Positions 1 to 5,006 of a DNA stretch of 5,006 bases are shown here, one piece after another. The DNA is taken from the NCBI GenBank assembly GCA_021163565.1, contig JAGGTT010000205.1:1-5006 (forward strand). Direction: 5' to 3'. The first letter of the stretch is position 1, and every line of letters starts with the position of its first letter. This DNA is from Candidatus Tharpella sp. (GTDB lineage Bacteria; Desulfobacterota; Anaeroferrophillalia; Anaeroferrophillales; Tharpellaceae). The position numbers and the translations under genes were made by a program. Under the pieces are notes generated by a model. It saw only the letters and a list, made by a program, of their open reading frames with translations, did not search any database and was not told the DNA's origin.

Positions 1-178
1 GAAAACTTTTGCGAGGTTTGAAAAAACCGAGGTAGGATGCCATCCGGTAGTCGGTCGGCATATCAAGTGAAATCGTCCGCACCACATCGCGGGTCTTATG
101 CGACGTGGCACAACCTGAAAACAGAAAGGCACAACCGGCAAGTACCAGAGTAAAAATAATTGATCTATACAAACGCAT
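1..178 (-). CDS. Putative lipoprotein, N-terminal part only (cut by window edge)
   Basis: The first 59 codons of a minus-strand gene are visible; the rest lies beyond the left edge. The start is ATG at 178-176, preceded by a strong GGAGG ribosome site at about 183-187. The N-terminus is a classic export signal: MRLYR, a hydrophobic core (residues 7-15), then two possible lipoboxes, LAGC (Cys16) and FSGC (Cys23). The protein is therefore probably lipidated and anchored in the inner or outer membrane. After the signal come about 35 residues (ATSHKTRDVVRTISLDMP...) that I do not recognise, so no function is assigned. It is divergent from the ketosynthase genes and has its own promoter (265-292), so it is probably not part of their operon. 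Lipoprotein call fairly sure; identity unknown. Confidence 0.75.
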   Translation of the reverse strand, partial: MRLYRSIIFTLVLAGCAFLFSGCATSHKTRDVVRTISLDMPTDYRMASYLGFFKPRKSF

Positions 179-264
179 AAAGCCTCCGGTTCTTATAACC
201 TTTTGCAGGATTATATTTTTTAGTATTTCAATTTAACTGAACTAACTTGCAATGAACTCTTCAA

Positions 265-292
265 GTTATACCAGCTCGATATTCATTGTCAA
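265..292 (-). promoter_or_regulatory. Sigma70-type promoter for the leftward lipoprotein gene
   Basis: Read on the minus strand, a perfect -35 TTGACA (292-287) is followed after 16 bases by TATAAC (270-265), one base off the -10 consensus. Transcription would start near 258, leaving a leader of about 80 nt before the ATG at 178. This is the best promoter match in the window. It is predicted from sequence only. Confidence 0.6.
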
Positions 293-369
293 GTTCACAC
301 TCTGATCCTGCATATATAAACCCCGGCAATCAATCATTAAAATGTAATGCAGATGACCACAGGAATCCC

Positions 370-396
370 TTGACTTTATATTTTGACGCATATAAT
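370..396 (+). promoter_or_regulatory. Candidate promoter for the ketosynthase-cobalamin gene run
   Basis: TTGACT (370-375) and a perfect TATAAT (391-396) are separated by 15 bases, shorter than the preferred 17, so the promoter may be weak or activator-dependent. The start would be near 403, giving a leader of about 50 nt before the ATG at 455. It is the only plausible rightward promoter I see between the divergent genes. The rest of 179-454 is AT-rich without a recognisable operator, riboswitch or small gene. Confidence 0.4.
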
Positions 397-454
397 TTGC
401 AAAGATGGATAATTTAATTACCAGGACATTTTTCTTATATCTAACAGGCGCTCT

Positions 455-1678
455 ATGAAGGTCAGAATAAGCGGTATTGGCGGATTGTGTGCCTGCGGGC
501 TTGATTTTGAAACTGCGGTTGCGGCCCTGTTTCAGGATTGCCGCAACCCCACACCAGCCCGCCGCTTCAAGCTTGACCACCCCCTATCCTACCCGGTATT
601 TGAGCTTCCCTCTTCAAGCCTTGATGAACCCGACAAAAACCAGCCCTGGCTGCGTACCAGCCGCCTGGCGGTGGTAGCGGCCCGAGCCGCACTGAAAGAT
701 TCGGGTTGGCGTAAAAACCATGCACCAATAACAAATTTATCCCGACTCAGGGTTGGTGTCTGTATCGGCACTACGGTCGGCGGCAACATGAATGATGAAC
801 AATTCTACCGTGACTTCAAAAATCATAAAACCCCCGGTTTACAACCGATTAACCGTTATCTACAAAGTAATCCGGCCGCAGTGGTGGCGGAAGTTTTCAA
901 TCTCTGCGGCCCGCAGCTGACGGTTGTCAATGCCTGTTCATCGGGAACCGATGCCATTGCCATCGGCACGGAGTGGATCAGAGCTGGAATTTGTGATCTA
1001 GTTCTGGCCGGTGGCAGTGATGAACTCTGCCGCGTCACCTGTAACGGATTTATCTCCCTGATGATCAGCGACAGCTTACCCTGTCGCCCTTTTGATGAAA
1101 GCCGGAGTGGCCTTAATCTGGGTGAGGGAGCGGCCATATTAGTGCTGGAATCGGAAAAAATCTACCAACAACGACAACTTTCCGGCATAAATAATGAGCC
1201 GACTTCACCACAGGCCTTCATCGCAGGTTCCGGCAGTGCCTGTGATGCCTGGCATCTGACCGCCCCGCACCCGCAGGGTCGAGGCTTACGATTGGCTTTG
1301 ACCAATGCACTTGCAGATGCCGAAATTTCCGCCGACCAGATCGCCTTTATTAACGCCCACGGCACCGCAACCTTAAATAATGATCTATGCGAAGGCCTTG
1401 TTCTCAAAGATATGTTTCCCCATGTGCCTTTCTTCTCCACCAAAGGCCATACCGGTCACACTCTAGGTGCGGCTGGCGCCCTGGAAGCCGCCTTTACGGT
1501 TGCCATGCTCAAAAGACGGGAGATTCCCCAAAGTGCCGGGTTCACTAAAATCGACCCCGCAATCGACCACGCGCCAATCACCTCTGCACAAACTTTCAAC
1601 GGCAACTTCGCCTTAAGCCAGTCCCTGGCATTCGGCGGCAATAATTCGGCCCTGATTATCGGCCTTGAGGAGGACTGA
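455..1678 (+). CDS. Beta-ketoacyl-ACP synthase (FabF/KAS II-like; KS-alpha partner of the next gene)
   Basis: 407 aa, a full-length thiolase-fold condensing enzyme expected to perform decarboxylative Claisen condensation of malonyl-ACP with an acyl-ACP in the cytoplasm. The nucleophile is Cys161 in NACSSGTDA (159-167). The catalytic histidines are His302 in NAHGTATLNND (300-310) and His335 in the KGHTGHTLGAAGA stretch (330-342), with Lys330 also present. RPFDESRSGLNLGEGAA (211-227) and FGGNNSAL (393-400) are further family signatures. All residues for chemistry are intact. Length matches FabF (about 410 aa). The ATG at 455 has a modest AGG site 6 nt upstream and is followed at once by the family's usual N-terminal strand (VRISGIGG). 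The next gene starts 2 nt after the stop and encodes a catalytically dead homologue, which points to a KS/CLF pair rather than housekeeping FabF. The specific product is unknown. Confidence 0.9.
   Translation: MKVRISGIGGLCACGLDFETAVAALFQDCRNPTPARRFKLDHPLSYPVFELPSSSLDEPDKNQPWLRTSRLAVVAARAALKDSGWRKNHAPITNLSRLRVGVCIGTTVGGNMNDEQFYRDFKNHKTPGLQPINRYLQSNPAAVVAEVFNLCGPQLTVVNACSSGTDAIAIGTEWIRAGICDLVLAGGSDELCRVTCNGFISLMISDSLPCRPFDESRSGLNLGEGAAILVLESEKIYQQRQLSGINNEPTSPQAFIAGSGSACDAWHLTAPHPQGRGLRLALTNALADAEISADQIAFINAHGTATLNNDLCEGLVLKDMFPHVPFFSTKGHTGHTLGAAGALEAAFTVAMLKRREIPQSAGFTKIDPAIDHAPITSAQTFNGNFALSQSLAFGGNNSALIIGLEED
1667..1673 (+). promoter_or_regulatory. Ribosome binding site inside the KS gene, fixing the TTG start of the CLF-like gene
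   Basis: GAGGAGG lies in the last codons of the upstream ketosynthase, 6 nt before a TTG at 1680. An in-frame TTG at 1665 would give a longer product, but it sits just before this site and has no ribosome site of its own. The start at 1680 also puts the family's first strand (LAINGIGPVGAFG) right at the N-terminus. The arrangement suggests translational coupling of the two subunits. Confidence 0.7.
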
Positions 1679-1679
1679 T

Positions 1680-2774
1680 TTGTTTCCTCTGGCAATAAAT
1701 GGTATCGGCCCGGTGGGTGCTTTCGGCGCGGGCATGGCCGACTTAAAAGCGGCACTTTCGAATGATATTAAAATTACGCCTGAAATCGCCCGGATCCAAA
1801 CCCGGGCCGGCGATTACGATTTACCGATCTTTCGCGCCGACAGCAAGCCTCTGGCAGAATTCATAAAACCCCGAAAATTACGCCGCCTCGACAATTTTTC
1901 CCGACTCGCCCTGCTCGGGGCCGTACTCGCGGTGAAAGATACGGCGATGGATTTAACTGGGCCACAAACCGGTTTAATTGTCGCCAGTGCCCACGGGGCC
2001 AGTGCCACGACTTTCGCTTTTCTCGATTCGGTTATAGATGATGGCGATGCCCTCGCCTCACCGACCATGTTTTCCAATTCCGTCCATAATGCCGCGGCCT
2101 CCCATATCGCTGAACACTTTGCAATAACCGGCCCCACCTTAAGTTTAACCCAAGGTTCTGACTCTCTAACGATGGCTCTTCTTACCGCCGGCCAATGGCT
2201 TGAAAGCGGTCGGGTTGATACGATTTTATGTGGCGTCATCGACTGCTATTGCGATGTTTTAGGCTACTGCTGGCAAAGTTATCATAATCAATCTAAATCC
2301 CCCAAACCGAAACCGGCTCCCGGCCCCGGTGAGGGCTCTCTCTTTCTCCAACTCAGTCGAATTGAAGAAAATGCTCCCCCACCAAAATATGGATATCTTG
2401 GCCGGATTGAACTTAATCGTAACGCACCACCTGCGGCTCTACCCTTTATCAACACCGGCACAGATTGCTCGAACCAGTTAATCTCAGGGTCAGGATTGAA
2501 GACCGTCTCTGATTCCTGCAAAAATCAATTGCAGATCAACCTGAACCGCATCTGCGGAGGCCTCCCCGTCCCCACCAGTTTCGATCTGGCGGCCGCCGCT
2601 TCCCTGATTAGCGACAAACACCTCTACAACCGTTACGACCGGCAGAAAACCGCCGCCGTTCCAACAACAGAGACCATCTGCTGCTGGCAGCCCCGACCCG
2701 GAATCCGACAAAAACCGTTGACAGGAAACTGTTATTGGATTACGAATCACGCTGATCTTAATCCAGGTAAATAA
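1680..2774 (+). CDS. Ketosynthase-like chain length factor (KS-beta), catalytically inactive
   Basis: 364 aa from the TTG start. The N-terminal half is clearly ketosynthase fold: INGIGPVGAFG at the start, FSNSVHNAAASHIAEHF (131-147, typical of the 'ketoacyl synthase N-terminal' family) and GPTLSLTQGSDSLTMALL (151-168). The last aligns without gaps to the partner's GPQLTVVNACSSGTDAIA, putting Ser160 where the nucleophilic Cys should be. GEGSLFLQLS (217-226) matches the partner's GEGAAILVLE. The C-terminal half is shorter and diverged: FINTGTDCSN (256-265) corresponds to the partner's FINAHGTATLNN but lacks the His, and GGLPVPTSFDLAAAA (293-307) corresponds to GHTLGAAGALEAA with Gly for His. 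No condensation chemistry is expected. In type II PKS and aryl-polyene systems such subunits dimerise with the active KS and shape chain length. That role here is inferred from homology and adjacency. A proline/lysine-rich stretch (206-216) precedes GEG. Confidence 0.8.
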   Translation: MFPLAINGIGPVGAFGAGMADLKAALSNDIKITPEIARIQTRAGDYDLPIFRADSKPLAEFIKPRKLRRLDNFSRLALLGAVLAVKDTAMDLTGPQTGLIVASAHGASATTFAFLDSVIDDGDALASPTMFSNSVHNAAASHIAEHFAITGPTLSLTQGSDSLTMALLTAGQWLESGRVDTILCGVIDCYCDVLGYCWQSYHNQSKSPKPKPAPGPGEGSLFLQLSRIEENAPPPKYGYLGRIELNRNAPPAALPFINTGTDCSNQLISGSGLKTVSDSCKNQLQINLNRICGGLPVPTSFDLAAAASLISDKHLYNRYDRQKTAAVPTTETICCWQPRPGIRQKPLTGNCYWITNHADLNPGK

Positions 2775-2776
2775 TC

Positions 2777-3310
2777 GTGACCGAAGAGAAAATTTCATCC
2801 GTTCTGGTAGGCGGCGGCGTGCGCAGCGGCAAGAGCAGTTTTGCCCAGAAGATGGCGGAAACCATGCCCGGCCGACGGGCCTATCTGGCAACCGCCGAGG
2901 CGCTTGATCTGGAGATGGAAAAAAGAATTGCCAAACATCAGGCTGAACGCGATGAGCGCTGGCATAAAACTATCGAAGAACCTCTGGAGTTGACCGCTGC
3001 CCTGCAGGCTGCAAGTTCTGATTTTGACATAATCCTGGTTGACTGTTTAACCCTATGGCTCTCTAACCTTATGGGTCGTGACGACAGCGATGAGCTGATT
3101 TTCAAGACTATCGACACATTGGCCGACAATATCAACCGCCTGCCGGCAACAGTTATTCTGGTAACCAATGAAGTCGGGTTGGGACTGGTTCCCGAACATC
3201 CGTTAAGCCGCCGTTTCCGTGATCTTTCCGGGTTTGCAAATCAGCGCCTGGCCGGAGCCTGCCAGGAGGTCTATTTTACGGTCTGGGGCCTGCCGCAAAA
3301 ATTGAAATAA
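2777..3310 (+). CDS. cobU: Adenosylcobinamide kinase / adenosylcobinamide-phosphate guanylyltransferase
   Basis: 177 aa, the usual CobU/CobP length. This bifunctional cytoplasmic enzyme phosphorylates adenosylcobinamide and then transfers GMP to it, giving adenosylcobinamide-GDP for CobS. The P-loop is GGGVRSGKSS (12-21). YLATAEALDLEMEKRIAKH (36-54) is the family block; His54 occupies the position of the histidine that carries GMP in characterised CobU. VDCLTLWLSNLM (88-99) is the Walker B region, and VTNEVGLGLVPEHPLSRRFRD (129-149) followed by GFANQRLA (152-159) and TVWGLP (168-173) are typical of the C-terminal part. The start is GTG at 2777. It is the only in-frame choice upstream of the P-loop, because a stop codon lies at 2768-2770; a weak AGG (2765-2767) precedes it. 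The gene begins 2 nt after the CLF-like gene ends, which implies co-transcription. Confidence 0.95.
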   Translation: MTEEKISSVLVGGGVRSGKSSFAQKMAETMPGRRAYLATAEALDLEMEKRIAKHQAERDERWHKTIEEPLELTAALQAASSDFDIILVDCLTLWLSNLMGRDDSDELIFKTIDTLADNINRLPATVILVTNEVGLGLVPEHPLSRRFRDLSGFANQRLAGACQEVYFTVWGLPQKLK

Positions 3311-3331
3311 CCTGTAAGTTACCAACACTAT

Positions 3332-4084
3332 ATGAACTCAATTATAACTCAAATTCGTTTAGCCTTCTCTTTTTTGACCACTTTACCCTCGGGCTCTTTC
3401 AGCGCTGAGGTTCCGGAAGAGACCTTAGGCAAGACTCAAGCCTGGTTCCCCCTGGTAGGGTTATTGCTAGGACTGATTTTGCTTGCCGCTGGACTTTTTT
3501 TCAACCTTTTTCTGACCCCGATGATTGTTGCCGCGCTGATTCTTCTCCTTCATTTTCTGCTGACCGGCGGTTTTCACCTGGACGGCATCGCCGATACCGC
3601 TGACGGTTTGATGAGTGGTCGAATGGATCGGGAAAAGATCTTTTCGATCATGAAAGACAGTTTTTTAGGCAGTATGGGAGCTACGGCCCTGATTCTTTTA
3701 CTGCTGCTTAAATTCAGTGCTCTGCTGACCATCATTAAAGATTGCCCTTTAAGCATAATTCTCTTTCCCGTCTTCGGCCGTTACGCCATTATTCAGCTGA
3801 CCTTCAGCTCCGAATACGCGCGGGCTGAAGGCGGTTTAGGAGCTATTTTCACCAACCACTGCGGGGTACGTGAACTCTCTATCGCGGCGATCACAGCATT
3901 TACTGCCGGGCTCCTGTTTGCCGGTTTCGCCGGTTTATTAAGTTTTTTTGCGGTTGTGTTATATGTTATTTTAGTCAGATACGGTGCCCGCCGTAAACTC
4001 GGCGGTGTAACCGGCGATATTTTAGGTTTCACCTGTGAGAGCAGTGAAGCCTTAACTCTGATTATGCTTGTCGCTTTAATGTAG
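3332..4084 (+). CDS. cobS: Adenosylcobinamide-GDP ribazoletransferase (cobalamin synthase)
   Basis: 250 aa, full length. This inner-membrane enzyme joins adenosylcobinamide-GDP to alpha-ribazole or its 5'-phosphate, the last assembly step of the cobalamin lower loop. The diagnostic motif GGFHLDGIADTADG (79-92) carries the acidic residues (Asp84, Asp88, Asp91) thought to bind divalent metal. The end block RRKLGGVTGDILGFTCESSEA (220-240) is equally typical. Hydrophobic membrane segments are seen at about 39-60, 62-78, 116-135, 183-202 and 202-216. The N-terminus (FSFLTTLPSG) fits the usual 'FLTRLP' start. The ATG at 3332 follows cobU by 21 nt. I find no clear Shine-Dalgarno before it, and an in-frame stop at 3308-3310 rules out an earlier start. 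It may depend on translation from cobU or be expressed poorly. The phosphatase gene follows after 9 nt. Confidence 0.95.
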   Translation: MNSIITQIRLAFSFLTTLPSGSFSAEVPEETLGKTQAWFPLVGLLLGLILLAAGLFFNLFLTPMIVAALILLLHFLLTGGFHLDGIADTADGLMSGRMDREKIFSIMKDSFLGSMGATALILLLLLKFSALLTIIKDCPLSIILFPVFGRYAIIQLTFSSEYARAEGGLGAIFTNHCGVRELSIAAITAFTAGLLFAGFAGLLSFFAVVLYVILVRYGARRKLGGVTGDILGFTCESSEALTLIMLVALM

Positions 4085-4093
4085 GATATAAAA

Positions 4094-4714
4094 ATGCCGG
4101 ATAATTTAACCACCATCTATCTGCTGAGACACGGCGAAACCGTCAATACTCTGGACGGCCCTTTACGTTACAACGGCCATTTTGACGTTGACATTACCGC
4201 CAAAGCCCGAGCTCAGATGGTTCAACGCGGACTGGAATTATCCAGTCTGGATATCACCATGGTCTATGCCAGCGACCTGCAGCGCTGCCGCAAAGGCGGT
4301 GAGATAATCTCTTCTAAAATCGGTTGCCCACTGGAACTGAATGAAAACCTCAGGGAGATGAAGATGGGTGACTGGGAAGGGTTGACCCTGGCTGAAGTGC
4401 GCGAGCGTTTCCCCGAACAGGTGGAGAAGAAATTTGCCGATTTCATAAACTACCGGATTCCCGGCAGTGAAACCATCGAAGAGGTCGAAAAACGTATCTA
4501 TCCGGAATTTGATAAAATTGCGGCTCAGCATCGCGGTGAAGCAATAGTTATTGTTGCTCACGGCGGGGTCAACCTGCTCCTTATCTCACATATACTAGGG
4601 CTGCCTAATACAAATATTTTCAACCTGGATCAAAATTTCGGTTGTATCAACCAGATTCTGATCGGTGATGATTTCAAGAAAGTCGTCATGCTCAACAGCT
4701 CCGGCCTTCATTAA
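4094..4714 (+). CDS. cobC: Histidine phosphatase, probable alpha-ribazole phosphatase
   Basis: 206 aa of the phosphoglycerate-mutase-like histidine phosphatase superfamily, cytoplasmic. The RHGE motif (12-15) gives the phosphorylated nucleophile His13 with Arg12. Arg64 in SDLQRCRKGGEI is the second phosphate-binding arginine, Glu88 in NLREMKMGDWEG is the likely proton donor, and His156 in VAHGG (154-158) is the second catalytic histidine. PGSET (123-127) resembles the PGGES segment of CobC. Sequence alone does not separate CobC from other small phosphatases of this superfamily. The assignment rests on its position directly after cobU and cobS, where removal of the 5'-phosphate from alpha-ribazole-phosphate or cobalamin-phosphate would complete nucleotide-loop assembly. 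The ATG at 4094 has a TAGGA site (4082-4086) overlapping the cobS stop codon, so the two are probably translationally coupled. Confidence 0.8.
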   Translation: MPDNLTTIYLLRHGETVNTLDGPLRYNGHFDVDITAKARAQMVQRGLELSSLDITMVYASDLQRCRKGGEIISSKIGCPLELNENLREMKMGDWEGLTLAEVRERFPEQVEKKFADFINYRIPGSETIEEVEKRIYPEFDKIAAQHRGEAIVIVAHGGVNLLLISHILGLPNTNIFNLDQNFGCINQILIGDDFKKVVMLNSSGLH

Positions 4715-4737
4715 CTCTTTTCAGGAAAGTAAAACCA

Positions 4738-5006
4738 ATGCCAAAACACTACCGCAGACTAAACCGCAATGGATTTAAACAACACCATCTCAACGCTGTC
4801 ATCCTGATACTGGCCGTAGCGATGCTCTTTTTTTCCGCCTGCTCGACGACATCAGATAAGCTGACAACCGACGCTGATACAACTGCACCGCCGGAGAAAC
4901 TTGAGCCCGGATTCTATCAGCAGGGTATCGCCTCCTGGTACGGCCACCCTTTTCATGGCCAGGCCACCGCCAGCGGGGAAATTTATGATATGAACGACCC
5001 CACCGC
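4738..5006 (+). CDS. rlpA: RlpA-like septal ring lytic transglycosylase lipoprotein, N-terminal part
   Basis: Open to the right edge; 89 full codons are visible. The ATG at 4738 follows the phosphatase stop by 23 nt, with AGGA at 4723-4726, a rather long 11 nt away. A basic N-terminus (MPKHYRRLNRNGFKQHH) leads into a hydrophobic core (19-32) and a relaxed lipobox FSAC with Cys35, so the mature protein should be a lipoprotein. A Thr/Asp/Pro-rich linker (36-58) follows. Then GIASWYGHPFHGQATASGEIYD (63-84) is the unmistakable start of the RlpA double-psi beta-barrel, the domain that in studied RlpA proteins cleaves denuded peptidoglycan glycan strands and aids daughter-cell separation. Whether a C-terminal SPOR domain is present cannot be seen. 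It has no evident link to cobalamin synthesis and probably just shares the transcript. Confidence 0.88.
   Translation, partial: MPKHYRRLNRNGFKQHHLNAVILILAVAMLFFSACSTTSDKLTTDADTTAPPEKLEPGFYQQGIASWYGHPFHGQATASGEIYDMNDPT

Noticed and set aside
188..200. Small inverted repeat GGTT-CTTAT-AACC next to the lipoprotein ribosome site
   Set aside because: The stem is only four base pairs, with no following T-run and a position upstream of the start codon, so it is not a convincing terminator or operator.
179..454. Possible cobalamin riboswitch ahead of the operon
   Set aside because: I looked for the conserved B12-box (GCCACTG-like) and a GC-rich multi-helix region. The segment is AT-rich and shows neither.
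266..580. A 104-codon minus-strand open frame across the divergent region and the KS gene start
   Set aside because: It overlaps the well-supported KS gene antisense, contains the left-facing promoter, shows no recognisable domain and is composed of low-complexity intergenic translation.
1665..1679. Longer CLF-like protein starting at TTG 1665
   Set aside because: The GAGGAGG site lies within this extension and is spaced correctly only for the TTG at 1680. The five extra residues match nothing in the family.
1814..2239. A 141-codon antisense open frame within the CLF-like gene
   Set aside because: It is a mirror of the codon pattern of the real gene, with no ribosome site or recognisable motif.

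Overview
The window holds one compact plus-strand gene run (about 455 to the right edge) and the start of a divergent gene at the left edge. Base composition is intermediate. The set of late cobalamin genes next to an RlpA-type lipoprotein, the diderm lipoproteins and the paired ketosynthases suggest a Gram-negative anaerobe, perhaps of the Desulfobacterota (former Deltaproteobacteria). That assignment is an inference and is weak. No phage, IS, CRISPR, tRNA or rRNA signal was seen.

Left edge (1-178, minus): the N-terminus of an unidentified lipoprotein with two possible lipoboxes, cut by the window edge. Between 179 and 454 lies a divergent, AT-rich control region. It carries a good sigma70-type promoter facing left (265-292) and a weaker candidate facing right (370-396). 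I see no cobalamin riboswitch in it.

455-2774: two adjacent ketosynthase-fold genes. The first has a complete Cys-His-His condensing site. The second is the same fold with every catalytic residue replaced or missing, as in the chain-length-factor (KS-beta) subunit of type II polyketide or aryl-polyene systems. Together they look like a KS/CLF heterodimer. No ACP, ketoreductase or dehydratase accompanies them in the window.

2777-4714: three genes of cobalamin nucleotide-loop assembly. CobU activates adenosylcobinamide to adenosylcobinamide-GDP. CobS joins this to alpha-ribazole or its 5'-phosphate. A histidine phosphatase (CobC-like) removes the 5'-phosphate. cobT, often found with these genes, is absent here. 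cobU begins 2 nt after the CLF-like gene stops, so the ketosynthase pair and the cobalamin genes are probably co-transcribed.

4738-end: the start of an RlpA-like outer-membrane lipoprotein (DPBB domain), cut by the right edge. It probably belongs to the same transcript.

The most interesting point is the apparently orphan KS/CLF pair at the head of a cobalamin operon. The cobalamin and rlpA genes look ordinary.
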